DNA from: JAJACP01 sp964350245
GTDB taxonomy: Bacteria > Chlamydiota > Chlamydiia > Chlamydiales > JAAKFR01
Length of the DNA: 41,765 bases
Direction of reading: 5' to 3'
Assembly (NCBI GenBank): GCA_964350245.1
Contig: CAYGJC010000017.1
Coordinates: 1-41,765, forward strand
Position numbers and translations under genes: made by a program. This document shows, one piece after another, positions 15,337 to 21,821 of the stretch (position 1 is its first letter; every line of letters starts with the position of its first letter). The notes under the pieces were generated by a model. It saw nothing but the letters and a program-made list of their open reading frames with translations. It had not been told where the DNA came from and ran no database searches.

Positions 15337-16309
15337 AGAGTCGATCGACCTCATCTTGTGTGTTAAAGGTATGGAAACAGATCCGCACACACTCTTTTCC
15401 TCTAGGCACGGTTGGGTAGCGAAGTAGGCGGATGTCAAATTCCTCAGAAGGGGGGAGTTGGCGCATCGGAATCGCGACAATCGGCGAAGAAAAGGGAAAG
15501 AGTTTTTGTTCTTCTAATAGATCGTAAGCACAGTCGATGGCAACCAGTTGCGGCATTGAAAGAGCCGTTGAGTAGATAAAGGGTCTGGAAGTTGTGATGA
15601 GATAGTCAATTAGCTGCCTGCTCCCCGCTACGCAAGCACCGTGCACACCCAATGCTTTGCCAAATGTGTGGACGCGTGCGAGCACAGGTGAGGTGACGAG
15701 TCCTGGGCCATAGACGCCTGTTGCGTGTGCCTCATCTACTATCAAGCGCTCTCCACAGAGCTGAGAAAGCTCATGCAGCGGAGCGCGGGTGCCATCGGTC
15801 GAGTAGATCGATTCCACCACTACAAACGGTTTTTGGCGACAACGACGGATTTGTTCTTCCAAGTGGTTCAGATCATTGTGCCTAAAGGAGAAGTGACGCG
15901 CTCGGCTTAACGTGATTCCGTCGCGGATTGAGGCGTGCACTCTCTCATCGTAGACGATAAAGTCGTCTCGCCCGGCAAGGGCAGAGAGCAAACCGAGATT
16001 AGCTGTATAGCCTGAAGAGAAGAGAAGCGCGCTCTGTTGACCGTGATAGGCAGCGATCCGTTTTTCTAGTTGTTCGCAATAAAGCGAGTTGCCTGTTAAA
16101 AGGCGCGATCCGGTTGAGCCCATTTGCTGCACGCCTTGCATCTTCTCGCAAAAACGGGCGTGCAAAACCTTACTTTTGGCAAAGCCAAGATAGTCGTTAG
16201 AGGCGAAATCGATCTTGGAGGGATTGCATGATAGGCTTCTTTTCTCGCTTCTCTTTAAACGGCGGTCTTGTTTTAAGTCCAAATAGTTCAAACATGTATT
16301 GGTCATCAT
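15308..16309 (-). CDS. bioF: 8-amino-7-oxononanoate synthase
   Basis: A PLP-dependent synthase joining pimeloyl thioester and alanine, the first committed step. At 333 residues it is about 50 shorter than E. coli BioF. Visible are FASNDYLG (35-42), GSTGSRLLTGN, H125, D192 in VDEAHATGVYG and the PLP lysine K218 in TFGKALGVHG. The shortening is near the N-terminus and before the last strand pair. Two consecutive ATG codons mark the start. The gene overlaps bioB by 113 bases, and no later ATG lies before FASNDYLG, so the overlap seems genuine. Confidence 0.92.
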   Translation of the reverse strand: MMTNTCLNYLDLKQDRRLKRSEKRSLSCNPSKIDFASNDYLGFAKSKVLHARFCEKMQGVQQMGSTGSRLLTGNSLYCEQLEKRIAAYHGQQSALLFSSGYTANLGLLSALAGRDDFIVYDERVHASIRDGITLSRARHFSFRHNDLNHLEEQIRRCRQKPFVVVESIYSTDGTRAPLHELSQLCGERLIVDEAHATGVYGPGLVTSPVLARVHTFGKALGVHGACVAGSRQLIDYLITTSRPFIYSTALSMPQLVAIDCAYDLLEEQKLFPFSSPIVAIPMRQLPPSEEFDIRLLRYPTVPRGKECVRICFHTFNTQDEVDRLYAWLNYYRD

Positions 16310-17177
16310 CTACCGATGTGTTTTGGGTGGTTAGCAGCTTTTCTCCAATAAAAACCGAGTTTGCACCGGCAAAAAAGCAGAGTGCCTGCTCTTCTAAGCT
16401 CCGCTCAATTCGGCCGCAGGAGAGGCGGATAAGCGTGCGCGGCATCAAAATACGCGTTGTGGCAATCATCCGTAGCATCTCCCAAATGGGGAGCGGCTTT
16501 TGATTTTCAAGAGGCGTTCCCTTGATGGGACTTAAAAAATTAAAAGGGATGGATTCAGGTTGAATGTCGACAAGCGTTTCCAGCAGAGCAATGCGATCCT
16601 CCTCACTCTCTCCAAGACCGATAATCCCTCCACAGCAAAGTGAGGCGCCGGCGCGCTTTGCACGCTTTAATGTAGAGAGGCGATCGTCATAGTTGCGTGT
16701 GGTGATGATCTTTTCGTAGTAACGGCGTGAGGTGTCGAGATTGTGATTGTAGGCATAAAGTCCCGCTTTAGCTAACTGATCAGCCTGTTCCTGATTCATC
16801 ATGCCCAGTGTACAGCATACCTCAACTCCTTTTTGTGCGAGCTCATCCACGACCTCTAAAATCGTGTCGAATGCTTTGCCCGAGCGCACCTCACGCCAAG
16901 CGGCGCTGATGCAGATCCGACTGGCTCCCTGCTCAATTGCAGCCTTAGCCTGAGCGTGCATATCACCCTTTTGCATTAAAGGGAGAGCGGCTGCTTCTGT
17001 GGGGTAGTGGGCTGATTGCGCGCAGTACGAGCAGTTCTCCGTGCAGCCGCCTGTTTTATACGAAATCAGATGGCACTTCTGCACCTCGCCTACCACATGA
17101 TGTTTTCGGTGCACCAGGTGAGCTTCTGAAATCAGTTCAAGCAACGGTTTGTGAAAAATAGATCGAATTTTGTTCAT
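16197..17177 (-). CDS. bioB: Biotin synthase (radical SAM)
   Basis: A radical-SAM enzyme inserting sulfur into dethiobiotin. The [4Fe-4S] ligands are C45, C49 and C52 (GCTENCSYC), and YNHNLDTS and NFLSPIKGTPLE are BioB hallmarks. RLSCGRIE carries the arginine that binds the [2Fe-2S] cluster. It has 326 residues from ATG 17177; a GTG at 17192 adds five. The tail after FELFGLKTR is not conserved in BioB and is exactly the part that overlaps bioF. It is the first gene of the minus-strand biotin operon. Confidence 0.95.
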   Translation of the reverse strand: MNKIRSIFHKPLLELISEAHLVHRKHHVVGEVQKCHLISYKTGGCTENCSYCAQSAHYPTEAAALPLMQKGDMHAQAKAAIEQGASRICISAAWREVRSGKAFDTILEVVDELAQKGVEVCCTLGMMNQEQADQLAKAGLYAYNHNLDTSRRYYEKIITTRNYDDRLSTLKRAKRAGASLCCGGIIGLGESEEDRIALLETLVDIQPESIPFNFLSPIKGTPLENQKPLPIWEMLRMIATTRILMPRTLIRLSCGRIERSLEEQALCFFAGANSVFIGEKLLTTQNTSVDDDQYMFELFGLKTRPPFKEKREKKPIMQSLQDRFRL

Positions 17178-17232
17178 TTGCGCCCATTTCACCCCATTTT
17201 CGATCCCTTTTCAATCGATTATTTTTCAGGTC

Positions 17233-17270
17233 AACCTACTTTATAGTTTAATAAAACCAGCTTGTAGGTT
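17233..17270. promoter_or_regulatory. Inverted repeat, candidate operator between bioB and the wHTH gene
   Basis: AACCTAC (17233-17239) and GTAGGTT (17264-17270) form a perfect 7-base inverted repeat with 24 bases between the arms, about three helical turns centre to centre. On the minus strand TATAAA lies between the arms, a possible -10 for bioB. It does not match the BirA operator consensus. Confidence 0.4.
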
Positions 17271-17290
17271 ATACCACTTGCAAAGGTTGG

Positions 17291-18082
17291 ATGGTCGATT
17301 GCCTAAAAAAGAGGTGCATTTTGTTAAGCGGGCTATTTGGAAGTAAGAGCGTCGAGCGCATCTTGCTCTTTTTATTAGTGAACGAGCGGGTTTATGCGAC
17401 CCAGCTTCACCGGATGCTCAACACCCCTTTAACACCCGTTCAGAAAGCACTTGGGCGACTAGAGCGGGAGGGGATTTTGTGTAGTCACTATGAGGGCAAA
17501 ACTCGTTTTTTCTCTTTCAATCCCTCTTATCCTCTTTTAGATGAGCTGGAAGCGCTTTTGAAAAGAGCGTATGACAAGCTCTCTCCCGTAGATAAAAAGA
17601 ACTACTTTTTTGTCCGCCATACCCTTAAGCAAAATAAAGCCCTTGTTGACCAGGTGTGGCAGCGACTTCGTCTCATCTCGCATGTCTCCTTTAGTTTTCG
17701 GTCGCGTTATCATAAAGGGGGTAAGGGAGAGGGAGAGGTGCGCGCAGCGTATGATGGCAACATTCGATGTGTATTTCAAGAGCGAGGTTCGTGGAAAGGG
17801 CTAGAGAATCAGGAGTTTACCTTTCGGAATGTCTTTCGGTGGAGTTTGAATCGTCTGGATGGGATGCTGACGCTTGAGCATTTGCGTTTTGGAGAGGGGA
17901 ATCCGGTGTTTCTCTTTCATTTGGTGCCGGTTGGAGAGAATCGACTGGAGTCGCTCCATGCGCACGTCTGTGGGGAGGATACCTATTTTGGGCAGCTGGT
18001 GATGGAAGATCAAAGCCTTGCGTTAACGTGGCGGATCCTCGGCCCTAAAAAGAACGACGAGGTGCGTTATCTTTACTGTTGA
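17291..18082 (+). CDS. Winged-helix regulator fused to DUF6314 domain
   Basis: A 263-residue two-part protein. Residues about 12-75 resemble an ArsR-type winged helix: SVERILLFLLVNERVYATQLHRML, then helix-turn-helix PVQKALGRLEREGIL and a wing SHYEGKTRFFSFN. Residues about 110-262 match my recall of DUF6314: RSRYHKGGKGEGEVRAAY, then LHAHVCGEDTYFGQL and LTWRILGPKKN. DUF6314 is a beta-barrel of unknown ligand. The gene is divergent from bioB across 113 bp that hold an inverted repeat, so it could regulate biotin synthesis. AAGG lies 5 bases before the ATG. It lacks the biotin-ligase domain of BirA. Confidence 0.75.
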   Translation: MVDCLKKRCILLSGLFGSKSVERILLFLLVNERVYATQLHRMLNTPLTPVQKALGRLEREGILCSHYEGKTRFFSFNPSYPLLDELEALLKRAYDKLSPVDKKNYFFVRHTLKQNKALVDQVWQRLRLISHVSFSFRSRYHKGGKGEGEVRAAYDGNIRCVFQERGSWKGLENQEFTFRNVFRWSLNRLDGMLTLEHLRFGEGNPVFLFHLVPVGENRLESLHAHVCGEDTYFGQLVMEDQSLALTWRILGPKKNDEVRYLYC

Positions 18083-18169
18083 GGACGAGCCACTAAATAT
18101 TTAGCCATCATATTTAGTTAGATTTGCCTCTCATTGCAGGCTCTAACCCTTAGTTGAGTCAATCGAAGG

Positions 18170-18478
18170 TTATTTGCTGGAGAAAAGCACTGATTTGATC
18201 GCTCTAGCTCCAACCAAAAATGTCCCCGCGCTATACATGACACCAACAGTCAATAGTGTGTCAGCGAGCGCTGAACCGGACGGGAGCACATGAAGAGCTA
18301 GAATCCCTACAGCCAGAAGTGTGAGTGAAATCAGAGCATCCGCACAATACGCTGTCAGGGTGCGCCCTGGCAGTGAGGTGTAGGTAACCTGCTTCTCTCC
18401 TCTCTTGCCTCCTGTTACAGGCGTTCGGGTAAAGTTTCTCTCAGAAACAATATTTGAAAGTAATGTGATAAAAGCCAT
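18170..18478 (-). CDS. Small Inc-like membrane protein A
   Basis: A 102-residue protein with two hydrophobic segments (about 46-64 and 71-92) separated by a short PSGSA turn, the bilobed layout of chlamydial Inc proteins. AAGGAGATAGAG precedes ATG 18478, which rules out a longer start. Its N-terminus (MAFITLLSNIVSERNF) resembles the next gene (MPLITNVSNIVTEDYY). A shared, non-cleaved N-terminus would fit a type III secretion signal, but that is inference. It lies 10 bp after its paralogue and has no promoter of its own that I can see. Confidence 0.75.
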   Translation of the reverse strand: MAFITLLSNIVSERNFTRTPVTGGKRGEKQVTYTSLPGRTLTAYCADALISLTLLAVGILALHVLPSGSALADTLLTVGVMYSAGTFLVGARAIKSVLFSSK

Positions 18479-18488
18479 CTCTATCTCC

Positions 18489-18797
18489 TTATTTTTTAAT
18501 AAACAGCATCGGTTTTGCGGTGCGCATTCCTGCAAGTAGTGTTGCTCCTGTGTAGAGCCCGCCTGCCGTTAGAAGTGAGTACATCACTGCTGGGTTTCCT
18601 CCCGGGACGTGAAGGGCAATCACTCCTGCTGCCAGAAGCGTGATTCCGATCAGAAAATCTACACAAAACGTGGCGCGACTCCGCTTTGTATTGGACATGT
18701 ACGTGATCTGGGTCCGCTTGGGTCCTGATGCAGAAATCTCTTCACGCTCGTAATAATCTTCAGTAACAATATTTGAAACATTAGTTATTAAAGGCAT
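18489..18797 (-). CDS. Small Inc-like membrane protein B
   Basis: A 102-residue paralogue of the downstream gene. The hydrophilic N-terminal half includes PKRTQITYMSNTKRSRATF, parallel to GEKQVTYTSLPGRTLTAY in its neighbour. Two hydrophobic segments are joined by PGGNP (about 46-64 and 70-90). AAGGAG lies upstream of the ATG. A perfect -10 TATAAT lies 37 bases upstream, and two copies of a 12-mer that also precedes the third paralogue stand further up. Exposure on a host-facing membrane is a reasonable guess from the two-helix layout. Confidence 0.75.
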   Translation of the reverse strand: MPLITNVSNIVTEDYYEREEISASGPKRTQITYMSNTKRSRATFCVDFLIGITLLAAGVIALHVPGGNPAVMYSLLTAGGLYTGATLLAGMRTAKPMLFIKK

Positions 18798-18833
18798 AAC
18801 AATCTCCTTATTGTATTTTTAATTATAAATACT

Positions 18834-18865
18834 ATTATACAAGACTATATTTAATTTTTTGTTAA
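18834..18865 (-). promoter_or_regulatory. Promoter of the Inc-like pair
   Basis: On the minus strand a perfect TATAAT (18834-18839) lies 17 bp from the edge of TTCTTAACAAAA, which offers ACAAAA as a -35-like hexamer. The same arrangement precedes the third paralogue. Confidence 0.6.
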
Positions 18866-18902
18866 GAAGAGAGGGGGATTTTTATAAGGATTTTGTTAAG
18901 AA
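18857..18902 (-). repeat. Two copies of a 12-mer upstream of Inc-like genes
   Basis: TTCTTAACAAAA (minus strand) occurs at 18857-18868 and 18891-18902, 34 bp apart. The proximal copy ends exactly 17 bp before the -10. A third copy stands at the same distance from the -10 of the neighbouring paralogue. The pattern suggests a shared activator site or conserved -35 region. Confidence 0.6.
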
Positions 18903-18905
18903 AAA

Positions 18906-18933
18906 GCGTGCCCTCTTTGGTGAGAGGACACGC
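18906..18933 (-). terminator. Rho-independent terminator of Inc-like gene C
   Basis: On the minus strand GCGTG and CCTCT pair with AGAGG and CACGC around a 6-base loop, with one internal mismatch, followed by TTTTTCTT. It lies 15 bp after the stop of the gene ending at 18949 and isolates it from the pair downstream. Confidence 0.85.
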
Positions 18934-18948
18934 CTGATGATGAGAGTT

Positions 18949-19263
18949 TTACTCTTTTGCACATCTCATTTGACCATACTTAACTGCACCGGCAATTAGC
19001 AGAACTGCGTTGATTCCGCCAGCGGTAAGAAGCGAGTAGGCGACAGTTGGGCTTAGAGGTACGACACCCATAATCGCCAAAATTCCGACTACAATCAGCG
19101 TAATGGTGGCCAAAGCATCAAGAGCCCCAGCCGCACTCATAAGCAAAGCGCCCGTTTTAGTTGCGCTTGTTGGTTGGAACGTACGAGTTTGATTTTGCAC
19201 CTTAACCGCATAACTCTGATGCTGTCTTGTAAAAACAGTGGATGCAATCTCAGAAAAAGCCAT
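18949..19263 (-). CDS. Small Inc-like membrane protein C
   Basis: A 104-residue relative of the two downstream proteins. The hydrophilic start (MAFSEIASTVFTRQHQ) is followed by two hydrophobic segments (about 37-66 and 72-94) joined by VPLSP. AAAGGAGATC precedes ATG 19263, whereas an in-frame start 33 bases upstream has no ribosome site. It is read from its own promoter and ended by its own terminator. The similarity to the other two is weakest in the first half. Inc-type location is inferred from the layout only. Confidence 0.75.
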   Translation of the reverse strand: MAFSEIASTVFTRQHQSYAVKVQNQTRTFQPTSATKTGALLMSAAGALDALATITLIVVGILAIMGVVPLSPTVAYSLLTAGGINAVLLIAGAVKYGQMRCAKE

Positions 19264-19294
19264 AATGATCTCCTTTTGTTGGCTATGATTACCC

Positions 19295-19326
19295 ATTGTA
19301 CATCATTGATTTAAAGTTTTTGTTAA
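19295..19326 (-). promoter_or_regulatory. Promoter of Inc-like gene C
   Basis: On the minus strand TACAAT (19295-19300) is 17 bp from the 12-mer TTCTTAACAAAA, the same geometry as upstream of the other Inc-like genes here. The ATG follows about 31 bases after the -10. Confidence 0.55.
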
Positions 19327-19329
19327 GAA
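19318..19329 (-). repeat. Third copy of the promoter-proximal 12-mer
   Basis: TTCTTAACAAAA on the minus strand, identical to the copies at 18857-18868 and 18891-18902. Confidence 0.6.
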
Positions 19330-19340
19330 ACAATAACCCT

Positions 19341-19369
19341 TTGCCAGGAATCCAGCCACTCTCTATTCT
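19341..19369 (+). promoter_or_regulatory. Candidate promoter of the VOC gene
   Basis: TTGCCA (19341-19346) and TATTCT (19364-19369) are separated by 17 bases, about 24 bases before the start codon. The -35 matches 5 of 6. Confidence 0.4.
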
Positions 19370-19392
19370 TCTCTCTCAAACAGGAGGTTTTT

Positions 19393-19767
19393 ATGGTTAA
19401 AGCGTCAAATTTGTCATGGATTGTTGTCAAAGACATCAAGGAAGCTAAAAAATTTTTTATAGATCAGGTGGGGCTCAAAGAACTCTCTTCATCTGAAGAG
19501 TTTGGCTGGGTTGAGCTTGGAGGTCAAGAAGATGGAGGGTCGATCATCGGCCTAGCTGAAGAGAATCCGGCGATGGATGATCTCAAAGCAGGGACTAATG
19601 CCATCATTACGCTGTCTGTTGATGATCTGGACAAGTCTGTTCAACACTTTCAAGATCAAGGAATTAAATTAGTTGGTGAAGTCGTAGAAGTGCCCGGCCA
19701 TGTTAAAATGCAGCTTTTTAGCGACTTGGATGGAAATCTTTTTCAATTGGTTCAAAGCTTGGATTAG
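19393..19767 (+). CDS. VOC-superfamily (glyoxalase/bleomycin-resistance fold) protein
   Basis: A 124-residue protein with the paired beta-alpha-beta-beta-beta layout of the VOC superfamily. The N-terminal strand NLSWIVVKDIKEAKKFFIDQVGLKEL and the C-terminal KMQLFSDLDGNLFQLVQ (the D-P/L-D-G-N-x-x-x-L pattern) are typical. A conserved glutamate-type metal ligand is not evident at the end (QLVQ), so it may not be a classic metalloenzyme. AGGAGG stands 6 bases before the ATG. Relatives act in thiol-dependent detoxification or small-molecule binding; the substrate is unknown. It appears to be a single-gene unit. Confidence 0.85.
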   Translation: MVKASNLSWIVVKDIKEAKKFFIDQVGLKELSSSEEFGWVELGGQEDGGSIIGLAEENPAMDDLKAGTNAIITLSVDDLDKSVQHFQDQGIKLVGEVVEVPGHVKMQLFSDLDGNLFQLVQSLD

Positions 19768-19788
19768 ATCTCATTTCTTTGCTACAAT
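19759..19788 (+). promoter_or_regulatory. Candidate promoter of the SlyD-like gene
   Basis: TTGGAT (19759-19764), 18 bases, then TACAAT (19783-19788), preceded by TTTGC. It overlaps the end of the VOC gene. Confidence 0.35.
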
Positions 19789-19821
19789 GGAACAATACGC
19801 AAATTTAATGGGGGGAGTTTT

Positions 19822-20250
19822 ATGCCAGCAAAGAAGGGTGATAAAGTTAAGGTGCATTTTACGGGAAAAACTCAGGAGGGGAGCATTTTTGCCTCCTCTC
19901 ATGAGCAGGAGCCGCTTGAATTTGAATTAGGCGGCGGTGTGCTTTTGCCAGGGATTGAAGATGCTGTTGAAGGAATGGAGAAGGGCGATAAAAAAGACAT
20001 CACGCTCCCTCCAGACCAGAGTTTTGGGCAGCGACATGAGGAGCTCGTCATTTTTGTCGATAAGGGACAGTTTCCGGAAGATTTTGAACCGTCTGTGGGC
20101 CTCGAATTTGAAATTCCACAACCGGATGGTTCCTACGCCTACTTCAAAGTTTTAGAGATTGCCGAAGACAAGGTTAAGCTGGATGGAAATCACCCGCTTG
20201 CCGGAGAAACGTTGACTTTTGAGCTAGAACTACTTGAGATTGGCGCTTAA
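19822..20250 (+). CDS. slyD: FKBP-type peptidyl-prolyl isomerase, SlyD-like
   Basis: A 142-residue cytoplasmic isomerase and chaperone. The FKBP half begins GDKVKVHFTGKTQEGSIF and LLPGIEDAVEGMEKGDKK. An inserted flap domain (about 66-118, DQSFGQRHEELVIFVDK) is characteristic of SlyD, and DGNHPLAGETLTFELELLEI closes the fold. It lacks the long histidine-rich metal-binding tail of E. coli SlyD, like the short SlyD of many bacteria. A GGGGGAG site precedes the ATG. It is convergent with the RRM gene, with a long hairpin between. Confidence 0.92.
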   Translation: MPAKKGDKVKVHFTGKTQEGSIFASSHEQEPLEFELGGGVLLPGIEDAVEGMEKGDKKDITLPPDQSFGQRHEELVIFVDKGQFPEDFEPSVGLEFEIPQPDGSYAYFKVLEIAEDKVKLDGNHPLAGETLTFELELLEIGA

Positions 20251-20271
20251 ATTGGAGAAAAAAGAAAACAT

Positions 20272-20308
20272 ATCATACACTCCTTACGAATAGGTAAGGG
20301 TGTATGAT
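20272..20308 (-). terminator. Long hairpin terminator between convergent genes
   Basis: A 15-bp stem with one bulged base and a 6-base loop. On the minus strand it is followed by a T-rich run (ATGTTTTCTTTTTTC), which makes it a good terminator for the RRM gene. On the plus strand the run is poor, so it may work less well for the SlyD-like gene. Confidence 0.7.
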
Positions 20309-20331
20309 AGTGTATGAGATTTGTTAAAAGA

Positions 20332-20616
20332 CTAGCGACGTCGCTTGTCAAATGAGCGGTTGTTGTCGCGGCTTTCGCGTGGACGCGCTTCATTGACGAT
20401 AACCGGACGGCCACCAAAATCTTTTCCATTCATTTCGTCGATAGCATTTCCAGCTTCGGCGTCGTCGCTCATTTCGACGAATCCAAAACCTTTAGATCTG
20501 CCTGTGTCTCTATCTGTAATTAGCTGGACGCTGGTTACGGAGCCATATTCAGAAAAAAGGTTCTTAAGTTCTTGCTCATCCACGGTGAACGGCAAATTTC
20601 CTACATAAAGTTTCAT
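20332..20616 (-). CDS. RRM-domain RNA-binding protein
   Basis: A 94-residue single RNA-recognition-motif protein. RNP2 is LYVGNL (3-8) and RNP1 is KGFGFVEM (42-49), with the alpha-beta order of a complete RRM to about residue 75. The tail is arginine-rich (RPRESRDNNRSFDKRRR). Bacterial proteins of this type occur in cyanobacteria and a few other phyla, where they are often cold-induced. AGGAAG lies 7 bases before the ATG. The untranslated region upstream appears long. Its role could be mRNA stability or localisation; nothing nearby narrows this. Confidence 0.93.
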   Translation of the reverse strand: MKLYVGNLPFTVDEQELKNLFSEYGSVTSVQLITDRDTGRSKGFGFVEMSDDAEAGNAIDEMNGKDFGGRPVIVNEARPRESRDNNRSFDKRRR

Positions 20617-20988
20617 TGTAATCTTCCTAGTTGAAGGTATTTCTGAGGAATTCTGACATAACCACTCACTTTATGCAAGAAAAACTCAGTATTTCTGTTT
20701 AAAAAAAAATTACCTACCCAATTGGAAAAGGTAAAACTCATACATATGTATAAGGTCTTAACCGGTCGAGCAGATACTGGGGAGTGGATTTTTGTACCAT
20801 CCAAAAAGGATAGAGTACCTTTTGTTTGCGTCAAAAAACGCAAGATTCTTTTTTGAGCAAGCCCAAAACATTTGATCACTAAGGCGCTCATCATAGTAGA
20901 GGATCTGTCCTAAAAAGCTGGAGAGGGGAGTTTAAAAACGGAATTGGTTTCATAATTAAGAAAGAGGTTAGCATTAACTAATTAAAAA
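20617..20988. other. 372-bp intergenic stretch
   Basis: No convincing gene. The 93-codon frame on the minus strand here has no family likeness, no good ribosome site and runs through A-rich spacer. The stretch holds a small perfect hairpin (TTGCGT/ACGCAA at 20826-20843), an imperfect one around 20790-20815, and A/T-rich runs that probably include the RRM promoter. A weak minus-strand candidate is TTGCAT, 17 bases, CAGAAT. Confidence 0.5.
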
Positions 20989-21783
20989 TCAAAGTCTTTT
21001 AATTCCCTCTGCAAATGAAGGGAGACAGGGCCGGTGTGCACCCTCTTCTCCTGCGATGTAAAGGGTTCGTCCAGCAGAATTAGAAGTGGTCAAGCGGTCG
21101 ACATAAAGGGTATCATCTCGATTGGAAAGTGTGGCGTCCGGTTTCTGAAAGTGGATGAGAACAGTTAATTTAAGGGGGCTTAGGCAGGCTAAAGAATCGA
21201 TGGGAACCAGTTGATTACAGACATATCTTTGGTGCAAAAGATGAATTTCAGGATTTTCCTTCCGAATTTCGGCAATCTCTTCAAGTGATTTAAGGGGGCA
21301 GTCGAGCAAGATTGTTCCCTTTTCCACAGCAGTTAAAATATTTTGTCTCTGTTCCTTTGTCAAAGGGGGGAAGCGGTCAGTATTCAAAACAGCTAGTGCG
21401 TTGACTACGGCTCCCCCGCCTGCAGAGAATCCATAGAGATGGATCCGTTCGCACCCTTTTTCTACGCATTTTTGCATCAAGTTGATGAGAGGATGCAACT
21501 CTCTCAGCGTTCCAAAGCAGAGGGAATCGGGAGCTTTTTCTGCAATCTTATCGCCATAGTCAGGAAAATTAAATCCGATGACATGATAGGGAACCACTTT
21601 GGAAAGGGTGTGGGCCAGTTTCCAGTCACCTCCGTAGCCGTGACAACAGATGATGACATCCTCCTGGGTAGAGGCACCCTGTATCAAGTGCGCTTCGCCC
21701 AGTGCCAGCTCTTTTAATTTCTCAAATTCAATCGCTTGAAGCGAGGAAAGGAGAATAGTGAGCAATAAAAGTAGTTTAGTCAT
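20989..21783 (-). CDS. Exported alpha/beta-hydrolase
   Basis: A 264-residue hydrolase with an N-terminal signal peptide (about 1-17, MTKLLLLLTILLSSLQA). The oxyanion region is CCHGYGGD (47-52), the nucleophile S120 lies in GFSAGGG, and a candidate catalytic histidine is H250 near the C-terminus (GAHRPC). The fold suggests an esterase or lipase, acting in the periplasm or outside. No lid domain can be identified. It is divergent from msrAB. The substrate cannot be told. Confidence 0.8.
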   Translation of the reverse strand: MTKLLLLLTILLSSLQAIEFEKLKELALGEAHLIQGASTQEDVIICCHGYGGDWKLAHTLSKVVPYHVIGFNFPDYGDKIAEKAPDSLCFGTLRELHPLINLMQKCVEKGCERIHLYGFSAGGGAVVNALAVLNTDRFPPLTKEQRQNILTAVEKGTILLDCPLKSLEEIAEIRKENPEIHLLHQRYVCNQLVPIDSLACLSPLKLTVLIHFQKPDATLSNRDDTLYVDRLTTSNSAGRTLYIAGEEGAHRPCLPSFAEGIKRL

Positions 21784-21821
21784 AACATGGTAAAAGGTTT
21801 AATTTAGGGCGAGTATAAAAA

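Noticed and set aside
17233..17270. BirA biotin operator
   Set aside because: The arms read AACCTAC/GTAGGTT with 24-base spacing; the BirA pattern is TTGTAAACC with 14-16 bases to its inverse.
18093..18104. 12-bp perfect palindrome CTAAATATTTAG
   Set aside because: AT-rich, expected by chance; it is not followed by a T-run and has no nearby partner site.
20826..20843. Hairpin TTGCGT/ACGCAA as a terminator
   Set aside because: The stem is only 6 bp and A/T-rich at one end, and no gene ends just upstream on either strand.
20613..20894. Open frame of 93 codons on the minus strand
   Set aside because: No family likeness, no good ribosome site, mixed low-complexity translation, and it overlaps the RRM leader.
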